Source of the DNA: Halorubrum sp. 48-1-W
GTDB lineage: Archaea > Halobacteriota > Halobacteria > Halobacteriales > Haloferacaceae
DNA length: 64,000 nt
Reading direction: 5' to 3'
NCBI RefSeq assembly: GCF_003287355.1
Contig: NZ_QMIM01000003.1
Location: 62,001-126,000, forward strand
The notes below the pieces were generated by a model. The model had not been told where the DNA came from. It was given only the letters and a program-made list of their open reading frames with translations, and ran no database searches. A program made the translations under genes and the position numbers. Positions 8,723 through 17,214 of this stretch are shown here, piece by piece. Every line of letters begins with the position of its first letter. Positions within the stretch are counted from its first letter, which is position 1.

Positions 8723-10117
8723 ATGACGTTTTCATTTGATACCACGTATAAAAATTTGGACCCAAGCCTCTATTCGAGAGTAACGCCGAAAAGTATCGCT
8801 AATCCAGAAATTGTAGTTCGTAATGACGGGCTCTGTGCTGATCTTGGATTGGATCCAGCGGAACTCAATGCTACCATTCTAGCAGGCCAAGACCTCTTGG
8901 AAGAACCAATCGCCCAAGCATATGCAGGCCACCAGTATGGGAGCTTTACCGTCCTGGGCGATGGGAGAGCGATGATACTCGGCGAACATGTGCGCGATGG
9001 TGATAGATACGATATCCAATTAAAAGGCTCCGGTCGAACGCCGTACTCCGGGAGAGGCGACGGCAACGCAACTGTCAGCTCGATGCTCAGAGAGTATCTG
9101 TATTCATATGCGATGCAGAATCTACACATCAAAACATCGAGAAGCCTAGCTGTCCTCGAAACTGACGAAGCGATCCGACGACGGCGGAAGGAACCTGGAG
9201 CCATTCTTGTCCGAGTGATGAACAGCCATATTCGATACGGGACCTTTCAGTATGTTGCAAGCCGAGCAGCCGACGAACTACAGCGATTCACTGACTACGT
9301 TATCGACAGACACTACCCACAGCTAACTGCAGCGGATCGTCCATACCTCGATTTCTTTGATGCAGTCATGCAGTCGTCGATTGAGATGGTTGTCGACTGG
9401 CTGCGTGTCGGATTCGTTCATGGCGTGATGAATACCGACAACATGAGTGTCGATGGAGAAACATTTGATTACGGGCCCTGTGCGTTCATAAATTACTATG
9501 ATGAGGATGCGGTCTTCAGCTCGATCGACAAGCACGGGCGATATGCCTTCGGCAACCAGCGACCCATTTTGCGGTGGAATCTCGAACGTCTCGCAGAGGC
9601 GCTCCAACCGCTGTGTACACGAACGGCGCTCACGTATGATGAACTCGAAAGTAGACTGGACGAATTTGACGATCGATTTGATGCACAATACTACACGATG
9701 ATGCGAAAGAAGCTGGGGATCACCTCGGATGATGAGGAAGCACTCGTCGATGAATTCCTAGAGTGGCTCCGCAAGTCGAACGCAGACTATACCAATACGT
9801 TCCTCGAATTAGAGACGCCCGGTACGTTTGATGACCCAGCGTTTGCAACTACAGAATTCGAACAGCTCAGAGAGAAACTGGCTGCTGTCGGCCTAGATGA
9901 GGAGTTGATGCAGGAGGCCAATCCGCGGTACATTCCCCGCAACTACCTGGTTGAACAGGCATTGGACGAGTATCTCGAAACTGGGACTCTTTCCACATTC
10001 GAACGGTTATTGAACGTGCTGGAAAACCCCTATATATCGAAGGATATGGGTTCACAATTCCAGCAACCACCGCCACGAGAATTCGATACGGAGTATACAA
10101 CGTACTGTAATACGTGA
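8723..10117 (+). CDS. selO: SelO (YdiU) family pseudokinase, protein AMPylase
   Basis: 464 residues with the SelO signature blocks in order: AYAGHQYGSF and LGDGRAMILGE near 70-92, QLKGSGRTPYSGRGDGNA near 95-115, SSMLREYLYSYAM, GFVHGVMNTDNMS near 232-244 (the HGVMNTDN catalytic loop) and DYGPCAFINYYD. Known SelO proteins transfer AMP from ATP to Ser, Thr or Tyr of target proteins and use a C-terminal Sec or Cys; here the protein ends in Cys-Asn-Thr, so the position is kept as Cys. Codons are clearly more AT-rich than in the neighbours, especially at the 5' end, and the gene sits alone among mobile elements, so recent arrival is likely. The 240-bp upstream region is AT-rich with TATA-like stretches. 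Confidence 0.9.
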   Translation: MTFSFDTTYKNLDPSLYSRVTPKSIANPEIVVRNDGLCADLGLDPAELNATILAGQDLLEEPIAQAYAGHQYGSFTVLGDGRAMILGEHVRDGDRYDIQLKGSGRTPYSGRGDGNATVSSMLREYLYSYAMQNLHIKTSRSLAVLETDEAIRRRRKEPGAILVRVMNSHIRYGTFQYVASRAADELQRFTDYVIDRHYPQLTAADRPYLDFFDAVMQSSIEMVVDWLRVGFVHGVMNTDNMSVDGETFDYGPCAFINYYDEDAVFSSIDKHGRYAFGNQRPILRWNLERLAEALQPLCTRTALTYDELESRLDEFDDRFDAQYYTMMRKKLGITSDDEEALVDEFLEWLRKSNADYTNTFLELETPGTFDDPAFATTEFEQLREKLAAVGLDEELMQEANPRYIPRNYLVEQALDEYLETGTLSTFERLLNVLENPYISKDMGSQFQQPPPREFDTEYTTYCNT

Positions 10118-10366
10118 GCCAATAGTACCAAAGTAGGTATACTCATCAACTCGCCATTGCTCAGGCGAGGACACTATCATCGGGCAAACGGCAGTTACTG
10201 TTGATGAACTGTTGGGCATCGCCGATTGAGAGAGCAGTATTCACAAATGCAAGACTCGCGCCCTCCATCTTGCACGCGGTGAGAGAATTATCTGCTATCT
10301 AATATTTGAGCGTATGATTATGAACTCACGAATCCACAGTTGAATGACCACTTCGTTCACGGTGAA
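10118..10366. other. Intergenic stretch with one doubtful 35-codon frame
   Basis: I see no recognisable gene. A minus-strand frame at 10161-10268 would encode MEGASLAFVNTALSIGDAQQ and 15 further residues, with no ribosome site and no recognisable motif. It may be leftover sequence. Confidence 0.3.
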
Positions 10367-10579
10367 TCAGGAGATGTCACCGAGTCGTCGCTGAAGCTGA
10401 TCCTGCACTCGGTGTGCTTGCTGATCCGAGAGGTCGGCCTCTGTATCGACGCTGATGCCCGGGATATCGACGATGTCTTCGAGAGAGTCACTGAGCGTCT
10501 GCTGATTCTCGGGAAGGACATACTGGGAGTCGTCGTCCGTCCGGCGGTCGTGTTCTTGCATCGCGAGTTGGATCTTGAC
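10367..10579 (-). pseudogene. C-terminal fragment of a paralogue of the 521-aa gene at 12685-14250
   Basis: Reading leftwards from the TnpB element end, VKIQLAMQEHDRRT and LSDSLEDIVDIPGISVD continue to a stop at 10367. This about 70-residue piece is closely similar to the last 75 residues of the intact protein encoded at 12685-14250 (IQLAMQEHDRQT, LSDALDDIVDIPGITVD). No matching N-terminal part exists beyond the element. The paralogue was therefore cut by insertion or recombination at the element's right end. Confidence 0.8.
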
Positions 10580-10646
10580 CTCCTCTCGCGCCTAAAGTCG
10601 CGGGAATCCCACCATGAGATTTCAGGCCGAGCGCGGCCCTCAGGTT

Positions 10647-11906
10647 TCAAGACGCATACGTTCCAAGCGTCATCTGCTCTGCCCCCGCACTCGGTCGAGC
10701 GCTAGACACAACATCGGCTTGGCTGTCTTGTGGGACGGTCAAACGTCCCCCGTCCTCAGCCGAGTCATCGCCACTCGTGTCTTCTCTTGAATGGCTCTCT
10801 CCGCTGAGGTAGCGGTCTGCAATATTGAGCGCGGCGTTAACGTCTGCTTGGTACTCCGAAACCCAACACTCGTCGTTGGAGCACTTGAACGTGGCTTGGT
10901 CGGGGCGGTAGCCCTGCTCACCACAACAGTGGCACGTTTTCGAGGTGTACGCGGGATTCACCGTCTCCACACGAATCCCCTTCTCAGCCGCCTTGTAGCG
11001 AAGTTGGGTGTGCATCTTCGCAAAGCCCCACCCGTGAAGCCGTCGGTTCATGAACGCACCGTAGTCCATGTTCTCACGGATGTGCGTCAAGTCTTCCAGA
11101 ACCAACACGGGGTTCTCGAATTGGTCGGCGTAGGCGACGACCTCCGACGTGACAGTATGAAGGATGTGGTCGATGTGTCGCCACAACTCGTCGCCGTAGG
11201 ATTCTGCGAGACGTTCGCTTCCGCGTTTCTGAAGGCGTTGAGTCGCCGTGAAGTACGTTTCGCGGAGTTGGCGAACCGTCTTGCCTTCGTCGTTCCAGAG
11301 GTTGGGTGTAGTCGGGGAGCCGCGCTCGTCACGGTGACACACCGTTAACAAAGAGGCTTCCCCGATGTCTACCCCAATCGGCGTCTCCGCCGAAATGGAT
11401 TCTTGTTCCTTCACGTCTCGCGTAGCGACGATGTGGAAGTACCACTCGCCGTCGCGGTCGAACAACCGACACTCACCCATCGCCGCATCCCCCACGTGCA
11501 ACGCTTCCAGCCACTCCCGTTGGTCGGGATTCGGTTGCGCGGGCAACCAGAGGTGGTAGTCGGCGTGGTGCGGGATCTTGACGTACCACTCGATAGCGTT
11601 CTGTGGCTTGTGGTCGAGCTTTGGGCCTTCGTTCGTGAATCGGACAGGGGGGTCGTCGTGAAGTTCTTTGGCGTTGTAGCTTCCGCCACAGAATTGCGGG
11701 ACGTACTTTTTGAGTGCGTTCTTCGCGTACCCGCTCAAGTCGTAGTTGACCACGACGTCGTTCGCCGCCGACTGTGAGGTGCAGTTGGCGTTGAACGCGG
11801 CTTCAAGCGCGTCTTGGTACGCCTGTTTCGTCTCGCAGAGTTTCCGGTGCTTGTGCACGTTCGGGTCCACAAGCTTCAGCTCCAGCGTCTCAGTGAGTTC
11901 TGTCAC
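10647..11906 (-). CDS. tnpB: TnpB, RNA-guided nuclease of IS605-type element
   Basis: 419 residues from a GTG at 11906 that overlaps the tnpA stop (GTGA), a usual coupling in these elements. The RuvC residues look intact: Asp in PIGVDIGEASLL, Glu in LVLEDLTHIREN and Asp in YQADVNAALNIA. The zinc finger is CHCCGEQG with CSNDEC. It belongs to a different subfamily from the other two TnpBs here, having no LHSQSSQRVLEEL block but FCGGSYNAKELH instead. The C-terminal 50 residues after the last Asp are polar and probably disordered. The region after the stop contains the GGCCGCGCTCGGCC stem that could belong to its guide RNA scaffold. Confidence 0.85.
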   Translation of the reverse strand: MTELTETLELKLVDPNVHKHRKLCETKQAYQDALEAAFNANCTSQSAANDVVVNYDLSGYAKNALKKYVPQFCGGSYNAKELHDDPPVRFTNEGPKLDHKPQNAIEWYVKIPHHADYHLWLPAQPNPDQREWLEALHVGDAAMGECRLFDRDGEWYFHIVATRDVKEQESISAETPIGVDIGEASLLTVCHRDERGSPTTPNLWNDEGKTVRQLRETYFTATQRLQKRGSERLAESYGDELWRHIDHILHTVTSEVVAYADQFENPVLVLEDLTHIRENMDYGAFMNRRLHGWGFAKMHTQLRYKAAEKGIRVETVNPAYTSKTCHCCGEQGYRPDQATFKCSNDECWVSEYQADVNAALNIADRYLSGESHSREDTSGDDSAEDGGRLTVPQDSQADVVSSARPSAGAEQMTLGTYAS

Positions 11907-12136
11907 TGTTCGGCTTCCTCGTGACACTGGATGTGCTTCTCGACAGTCTCGTTTGAAACGTGACCCGCTGTGCCTGCGTAATAGCCGCGTGCCCACTTGA
12001 TTTTCTCGCCGTCGTGGTTGGCGTAGCGGTGGTTGTATTTCCGCGAACTGATGCCTTTGAACCAGTTGGCGAGGAATGACGGTGCGTGCTTCGGTGGGCT
12101 ACTGACGAACAGGTGTGTGTACGCTATTGTCCGCTT
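11903..12136 (-). pseudogene. tnpA: Truncated, inactive IS200-type tnpA
   Basis: About 78 codons remain, matching the C-terminal half of haloarchaeal Y1 transposases (HLFVSSPPKHAPSFLANWFKGISSRKYNHRYA and WARGYYAGTAGHVS). The first His of the HUH metal motif is missing: AYTHLFV stands where DHVHLFV is expected. The catalytic Tyr helix, normally YIxxQ, reads HIQCH. The N-terminal half has been replaced by the left-end hairpin. Both losses make single-strand transposition by this protein impossible. Confidence 0.75.
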
Positions 12137-12261
12137 GACCCGCGCCTGAAGACGCGGGTATGCGCTCGCACTATGTATCATATCAGGTCAATCATCATTA
12201 TATGATCAGCATTCAGCACACGCGGCCTCTGAGCCCAATCCGCTGTGAGTTGTTGCTGAAG

Positions 12262-12477
12262 TCACGATCGCCATCCCTCACTCCGCTTCTGGCACTCATG
12301 ATCCAGTATCCGTTCGGGGAGTCCCACACATTCACAGACAGGACACTCTGCAAGCGGTGTCAGTGGCAGGTCGTCACACTCGCGGATGGCAGCCCGGAGA
12401 TGTGCTCGTACGTCTGGTGACTCTGCTCGCGTAAACGCCTGCACGAGATGCATTCGGAGTCGCTCACGAGCAGTCAT
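12262..12477 (-). CDS. Small zinc-finger protein
   Basis: 71 residues. The start at 12477 is supported by GGAGG 7 nt upstream. CPVCECVGLPERILDHEC gives a CxxC...HxxxC knuckle typical of the many haloarchaeal zinc microproteins. The N-terminal half is helical and charged. There is no clear operon partner: downstream is the decayed tnpA element, upstream a 207-bp gap after the 521-aa gene. Its role is unknown, probably nucleic acid or protein binding. Confidence 0.6.
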   Translation of the reverse strand: MTARERLRMHLVQAFTRAESPDVRAHLRAAIRECDDLPLTPLAECPVCECVGLPERILDHECQKRSEGWRS

Positions 12478-12684
12478 TCGGCCTCCTGGTTCGCCTCATC
12501 GCACTCCCCTTGAGCCATCATCGTATTTGAATGTTCGACCGCTACTCATCTCGGCCTCCCGAGTGAAATTCTGTGAGTCATTTCGTGGGGCAATTGCTGC
12601 TTGCGTCCATCGTCTAACAATATCGCCACGCTCGCGTGATTCGCCGGACGCGAGTGGCGAGAAAACGGATACCGCCCTCTCGGA

Positions 12685-14250
12685 TCAGGTCACGCTCTCG
12701 ATGTCGTCGAGGCGACGCTGAACCCGGTCCTGAAGTCGCTGCGCAGCGCCATCACTGAGATCGGCTTCTGAATCCACCGTAATACCCGGGATATCGACGA
12801 TATCATCGAGTGCGTCCGAAAGCGTCTGTTGGTCTTCAGGAAGCACACGTTCGTCGGGTTGGTCCGTCTGCCGGTCGTGTTCCTGCATCGCGAGTTGAAT
12901 CATCATCGCCGGCGTTCTGAACAACTCACCAGCGACCTCGAGGTACTCCTGGTACGTGTCCGAGGCCATCGACCCCTCGTATTCCTCCAACACGGAGATG
13001 AGCAATGAAAGCTGGAGGTTGAACACGGTTGGTCGTGTGGAGGGGTTGGCGATCGAGGTCGCCCTATCAGCGGCCCGCTCTGCGTATTTGAACGCAATCC
13101 CCCAGTAGGTGTAGCAGTCTTCGACGGAGAATGGGAGGTCCTCGAAGTCGTACGCGATGGCCCGCGTCCGACGGATGGCGGTATCGACCTCGATCATCCG
13201 AGTATCGATATCGTCGTAGATGGAGCGCCACCACTCGCTGATCGGAACACGCCCCTGACTACGTTCGTGATCGGCATTCGTGGCTTTCCCATAGTGCCGT
13301 CGTGTGTACCGCTCACCCATATCCGGGAGAACGGTTCCGCTGTCGGGGAAAAAGAGGATGGGTCGCGCCCAGAGCGTTTGCGTGCCACGGAAGTCGTAGC
13401 CGGTCTGGAAGCCGCCGTAAATGACGGTCTCCGGGTTGTTTTCGTTGTCTTCTCCATCGGAGTCGCTGTCGTTACTGACGGCGCTGGTAATGCCGTCTTC
13501 GTCGATTGTGTTCTCGAGGTCCTCCTTGTCGCCGGACACGACGTTGCGAAGGCTCGGGCAGATGACGACCATCTTGAACAACCCACCCCAATCGCGGTAG
13601 GACACCCACCCGAAGGGATTGGTTTCACCACGCTGCTGGAGTGCACTGATGATGGGGAGATACGCCTCCTGTGGGTTGATAATGGAGTACGAATCCGAGG
13701 CGATCTGCCACCGGAACTTAACATCGTAGCCGAGCGCGTTCAACGCCTTTCGGCGGTCGTCGACGATATCTTGATGATCATAGACACGCACGACTGCGTC
13801 GGCCTCACTCGCGGCGGCGAGGTCTTCGATCGAACTTCCGGTATAGGATTCGAGTGCGTCGACGTCGAGGCCATGCACACGGCGGATGACGGCAGTGTCG
13901 ACACGCCCGGATGTCTCGACGAAATCGTTGGTCGCCCAGAGTTCACCGGAGCTCGCCTTCGGGAGGGCTTGGATAGCTTCCTTAAACGAGCGGGAGTTCG
14001 CTGCCGAACACCGGGTTTCCGGTGGAACTTCATCGGGATATTCCCGGGAGTCGTTCTCAGTGAGGCCGACGAATTTTCGGTCTGTCTCTCGGGTTAGGAG
14101 ATCGGCAAGCGGAAGGGGCGGGCGGTCGGTATCGGTGCGACTGGCGCTAGTATCGTTCTCGTCCCCACTGGTGTTCTCGGTCTCGTTCTCGTTCGAGTCG
14201 GAGCCGGGGGAGCGAGGCTGGCTGGAACTGGATTTGGATTCTGTTGACAT
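12685..14250 (-). CDS. Conserved haloarchaeal plasmid protein, function unknown
   Basis: 521 residues from the ATG at 14250, preceded by GAGGA; an upstream in-frame ATG at 14361 would add 37 residues of non-haloarchaeal character. Residues 1-55 are a Ser/Thr/acidic tail. The body has mixed alpha/beta blocks such as NPFGWVSYRDWGGLFKMVVICPSL and SVEDCYTYWGIAFKYAERAA, and a C-terminal helical segment that is duplicated as a fragment at 10367-10579. No catalytic motif stands out. The existence of a paralogue fragment suggests that the family expands on such elements. The leader hairpin and a 13-codon frame lie 215-290 nt upstream. Confidence 0.6.
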   Translation of the reverse strand: MSTESKSSSSQPRSPGSDSNENETENTSGDENDTSASRTDTDRPPLPLADLLTRETDRKFVGLTENDSREYPDEVPPETRCSAANSRSFKEAIQALPKASSGELWATNDFVETSGRVDTAVIRRVHGLDVDALESYTGSSIEDLAAASEADAVVRVYDHQDIVDDRRKALNALGYDVKFRWQIASDSYSIINPQEAYLPIISALQQRGETNPFGWVSYRDWGGLFKMVVICPSLRNVVSGDKEDLENTIDEDGITSAVSNDSDSDGEDNENNPETVIYGGFQTGYDFRGTQTLWARPILFFPDSGTVLPDMGERYTRRHYGKATNADHERSQGRVPISEWWRSIYDDIDTRMIEVDTAIRRTRAIAYDFEDLPFSVEDCYTYWGIAFKYAERAADRATSIANPSTRPTVFNLQLSLLISVLEEYEGSMASDTYQEYLEVAGELFRTPAMMIQLAMQEHDRQTDQPDERVLPEDQQTLSDALDDIVDIPGITVDSEADLSDGAAQRLQDRVQRRLDDIESVT

Positions 14251-14466
14251 GGGTGAGTCCTCGGTATCGAAAATGCCGCGGGAGTACGCACACGGCTGGG
14301 AGTGAACGGAGAAAACGCAGAGACGAGACGGCCGATCCCGTATCATGGGAGTTTGCCGCACAGTACTACAGCTACGAAGGGGAGTGGAGCGTGGAGAACC
14401 GCTAGAGCCGAGAGGAGAAAGATGGGGGGTGGTGGAGAGCCCGAACAGAATCCGTCCCGGTGGTCG

Positions 14467-14508
14467 TCAATCGGCGCGCGGAACGCTTGGAGTGTTCTGT
14501 TTGGACAT
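14467..14508 (-). CDS. 13-codon leader ORF
   Basis: Directly after hairpin leader 3, with GGGGGG as a ribosome-site-like run, an ATG opens MSKQNTPSVPRAD and stops. It precedes the 521-aa gene by about 215 nt. It may be a leader peptide or the stub of a lost gene. Confidence 0.25.
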   Translation of the reverse strand: MSKQNTPSVPRAD

Positions 14509-14512
14509 CCGA

Positions 14513-14540
14513 TCCCCCCACCGAACAGGGGGGAACAAAC
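14513..14540 (-). promoter_or_regulatory. Hairpin leader 3
   Basis: The minus strand reads GTTTGTTCCCCCC, loop TGTTCGGT, GGGGGGA. It is the same element as the other leaders, between the 292-aa gene and the 521-aa gene. Confidence 0.6.
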
Positions 14541-14578
14541 AGGTGAGAGGGAAGCCGAGTCGGTCAGGCTGCTGTGGG

Positions 14579-15457
14579 TTACTCGTCTGCCTCACTAAGA
14601 GTACTTGTGAACGTCTGCTGGGCGGTGTCGCCCCGAGTGTTGGACATCTCCGAGAGCGACATTTCACGGGTGTCGTGCCCGGGGATGTGCTCTGTACCGC
14701 CGAAGTACTGGACGAAGCCGGGGCGAGCGTTAGGGATTTTCTTCGCGGATGCGTCGCTGATGCCCGCGAGCTGGGAGTGATTGCGCCCATAGCAGACCCA
14801 GGCTGCGAGTTCGCCCATCGAGTCGAACTGCTTGACGAGCGTACTGCGGGCGTTCGAGGGAATGTCGAGGCCTTGAATTCGATAAAGTGTCCCCGAAGCG
14901 ACGGCGTCGCTGGCGGGATCTTCCTCACCGCTCCAGATGGCTTTCAGCCGTCGAAGGTTCTCGCGACGGTTCCCCGACTGCCACAGAACCTCCGCGTACT
15001 TCTCGGCGAGAGCGATCTCCGCGGCGTACGTGATGGACTCGAGGTCGGCATCCTCGAGATCGGGAACGTCTTCGGGGCCGGGGGCGGCGTTTTCGGGGTA
15101 GTCGCGACCGTCGATGGCCTCGACGTACTCATCTGAGCGGTAGTCTTGACGTTTGATTTCCCAGGTATCGTCGGTTAGTTCACGCTGGACGAAGTTCTCC
15201 GCGAATAGGTGGTAGTGTTCGACAGCGTAGTCCACGCCTTTGAGCGGGGCGAGGAGTGCGATAGCGAGTTGACTGGCCTTCTCGTCAGAGGCGTCAGGCC
15301 CCCAGTCGAATCCGCCGGGAGCGAGTCGGTGGACGAACAGATGCTTGTCGAGCAGGTTATCGCCAGCGTGGACGAAGTTTCCGCCAACGCCTCGTTCGCC
15401 TTGGTACGGTTCGTTCTTCCATTTCGTTTTTCGCGAGTAATCGGTTTTTGCTGGCAT
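14579..15457 (-). CDS. DUF6166-like protein
   Basis: 292 residues. Near the N-terminus, GGFDWGPDASDEKASQLAIALLA and YHLFAENFVQREL resemble the short DUF6166 domain that occurs on haloarchaeal plasmids and viruses. The middle is acidic. GISDASAKKIPNARPGFVQYFGG near 240 could be a small helix-hairpin-helix-like turn, but this is weak. It follows the 110-aa zinc-knuckle gene by 21 nt, so it is probably in one transcript running from PCNA through the small genes. Function unknown. Confidence 0.6.
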   Translation of the reverse strand: MPAKTDYSRKTKWKNEPYQGERGVGGNFVHAGDNLLDKHLFVHRLAPGGFDWGPDASDEKASQLAIALLAPLKGVDYAVEHYHLFAENFVQRELTDDTWEIKRQDYRSDEYVEAIDGRDYPENAAPGPEDVPDLEDADLESITYAAEIALAEKYAEVLWQSGNRRENLRRLKAIWSGEEDPASDAVASGTLYRIQGLDIPSNARSTLVKQFDSMGELAAWVCYGRNHSQLAGISDASAKKIPNARPGFVQYFGGTEHIPGHDTREMSLSEMSNTRGDTAQQTFTSTLSEADE

Positions 15458-15478
15458 GAGATTAAGTCTGAAGGTGGG

Positions 15479-15811
15479 TTATCCATCAGCGGATTGGTGG
15501 GACTGCGACGGGTCCGAAGTGGGTTGTGCCTCGGTCGGTGGTGTGAGATGCGGTTGTGACTGTTCGCTCGTCGGTGCGTATTCATCTGGACTGGTCGGGG
15601 CCGACGGCGAGCCGCGCGTGTGGTAGATGAGGTACTCGTCGTCATCGGCAAGTGCCTCGAGAACGCAGGACGCGCAGCCCGCGTAGTCGTCTGGCCAGCT
15701 GTCGAGTCGATAGAACGAGTGCGTCCCCCAGCGACAGTACGGACACTTCCGCTGGGTTTCAGTTCTCGTATCGATAATCGAGAGAGGAGCCGCGTAGCGT
15801 CCAGGAGCCAT
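15479..15811 (-). CDS. Small zinc-knuckle protein with disordered tail
   Basis: 110 residues. CPYC and CASC, 24 residues apart, form a four-Cys zinc site in the first half. The second half is Ser/Pro/Thr-rich and probably unstructured. The gene lies 11 nt downstream of the 82-aa gene in the PCNA operon. It has no known function. Confidence 0.55.
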   Translation of the reverse strand: MAPGRYAAPLSIIDTRTETQRKCPYCRWGTHSFYRLDSWPDDYAGCASCVLEALADDDEYLIYHTRGSPSAPTSPDEYAPTSEQSQPHLTPPTEAQPTSDPSQSHQSADG

Positions 15812-15822
15812 CGATCGAGTAA

Positions 15823-16071
15823 CTACCCAAGAGCCAAATCGCTGTTCGTGGTCGGGTCAGTCCCGGTATGTGCCCCAACGGTGGTCTCGTCGTTTGCTCC
15901 GTCAGGACTGAGATCGAGGCAGTGTTCGCCGATGGCGGTCTCCGGTTCGTCCGGGTGGAATACCCGGATAGTGAGTGCATCCTCGGAACGGTCGACAGAA
16001 ACGATGAACGTCTCGCCAAGCCGTATATCTGCATAGGTATCGCCGTCGCTGAGGGAGGTTAGCGAAGTCAT
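15823..16071 (-). CDS. Small protein translationally coupled to PCNA
   Basis: 82 residues. Its ATG overlaps the PCNA stop as TAATG, the usual sign of coupled translation. The first 50 residues (YADIRLGETFIVSVDRSEDALTIRVFHP) read as beta strands, perhaps a tiny barrel; the rest is polar. I do not recognise the family. The position suggests a role linked to replication. Confidence 0.55.
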   Translation of the reverse strand: MTSLTSLSDGDTYADIRLGETFIVSVDRSEDALTIRVFHPDEPETAIGEHCLDLSPDGANDETTVGAHTGTDPTTNSDLALG

Positions 16072-17087
16072 TAGTTGGACCGGATTCGGGGGGCAATCAT
16101 CGAGAGAATCTCGCACTCGCCGTCTGCAAACTCGTATTCGATCATCATTGGAAAGTCCGTCCCGAAGGTGATGCTGATTGCAGCGTTCTTCGGGAATTTC
16201 CGGGAGATGTCCTTAACGTAGTCAAGCGAAAACAGCGCCTCCGCGTCGACGGCGGTCAGCTCGGTATACTCCTCCTCCGTAAGTTCCAGGGACACGTCGT
16301 CGGTGTCGCCTTGGGCTTCGATGAAGACGGCCTGCTCGGTCTCGTCACAACGGATTTGGATGTGGTCGGAGACCATATCAGCTGCTTTCACCCCCCGCCT
16401 GATCTGCGATTCATCGACAGTGAACGACGCGGGGAGATCCATGTCCGGAATTTCGGGTTCCGACCTGATGCTGTCGGGGTCGATACACGCCATCGTGAAC
16501 TCGACGCCATCGATGTAGATGACGAGTTTGAACGTATTCGTGTCGAACGAGAGTTCGACGAGATCATCCTTCTTCGCGAGTTTTAGGACCCCCTCGAGAC
16601 GTTCGAGATTGAGGCCCAGAACACCCTCGGAGGCGTCGTAGGACTCGAAAGCCCCTGCGGACAGCACACCGTCGTCCATCGCGACGTTTGCGGGATCGAC
16701 CGCACGGACCTGAATGCCATCAGGCTCAACATTGAACTTCGCCTCGTCGACGATGGCGCGAAGCGTACCGACGAACTCCTTGATGTCACCGCCCATGATG
16801 GCGGCCTGGAACTGGCTCGGCGGTCCGGTGCCGACATCGGCCTCTTCTTCTGCGTCTTCCTCGACGTCCTCGTCGGCTTCACCGTCGGTGTTGGATTCTT
16901 GCTCCGGTTCAGAATCTGGTTCCGATTCCAGATCTGGTTCGGGCTCGCCTTTGGGTTGGGTATTTTCAGCGGTTTCTGCGGTGGTCGCGTCGTCGACGTC
17001 CATCTCAGATTCTACGTCTGAGGATCCGTCGTCGGGTGTGGTCGCTGGCTGTGCGTCCGCGCTTTCGGATTCGGTGTTGGTACTCAT
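16071..17087 (-). CDS. pcnA: PCNA sliding clamp with acidic N-terminal extension
   Basis: 338 residues. From about residue 91 (FQAAIMGGDIKEFVGTLRAIVDEAKFNVEPDGIQVRAVDPANVAMDD) to the end it matches archaeal PCNA, including the interdomain loop region and the C-terminal EYEFADGECEILSMIAPRIRSN. PCNA rings tether polymerase, ligase and FEN1 to DNA. The first 90 residues are an added Asp/Glu/Ser tail not found in the chromosomal protein, which is normally about 247 aa. The start is coupled to a 39-codon gene upstream (ATGA). This looks like an element-encoded second clamp, perhaps modified to avoid mixing with host rings. Confidence 0.9.
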   Translation of the reverse strand: MSTNTESESADAQPATTPDDGSSDVESEMDVDDATTAETAENTQPKGEPEPDLESEPDSEPEQESNTDGEADEDVEEDAEEEADVGTGPPSQFQAAIMGGDIKEFVGTLRAIVDEAKFNVEPDGIQVRAVDPANVAMDDGVLSAGAFESYDASEGVLGLNLERLEGVLKLAKKDDLVELSFDTNTFKLVIYIDGVEFTMACIDPDSIRSEPEIPDMDLPASFTVDESQIRRGVKAADMVSDHIQIRCDETEQAVFIEAQGDTDDVSLELTEEEYTELTAVDAEALFSLDYVKDISRKFPKNAAISITFGTDFPMMIEYEFADGECEILSMIAPRIRSN

Positions 17088-17203
17088 GTTTGAGTGGAGT
17101 CTTGGTCGCGATACTGTCGGTGATCGAGCTGCTCACGAAGGGAGAAAATCGAACCAATAATAGTAATAATAACGGTAGTACCGTTATGAACGGTAACCGT
17201 CAT
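17084..17203 (-). CDS. 39-aa ORF upstream of and coupled to PCNA
   Basis: The ATG at 17203 has GGAGGT 10 nt upstream, within the 3' flank of hairpin leader 4. The peptide MTVTVHNGTTVIITIIGSIF is followed by a charged 19-residue tail. The stop overlaps the PCNA start (ATGA). The DNA carries two palindromes, AACGGTAGTACCGTT and ATGAACGGTAACCGTCAT, inside the first codons, so the segment could double as an operator or attenuator for PCNA. Confidence 0.5.
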   Translation of the reverse strand: MTVTVHNGTTVIITIIGSIFSLREQLDHRQYRDQDSTQT

Positions 17204-17214
17204 GAACTCTTCTA

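Larger units (their letters stand above)
10575..12158 (-). mobile_element. IS200/IS605-type element 3 with decayed tnpA
   Basis: On the minus strand the element begins with the hairpin CCCGCG...CGCGGG (12139-12158), runs through a truncated tnpA and an intact tnpB, and ends with a terminal hairpin (about 10583-10606) plus GGAGGTCAA at 10575. The left hairpin joins directly to the middle of tnpA, so an internal deletion removed the tnpA start. The element should be immobile by itself. Confidence 0.7.
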
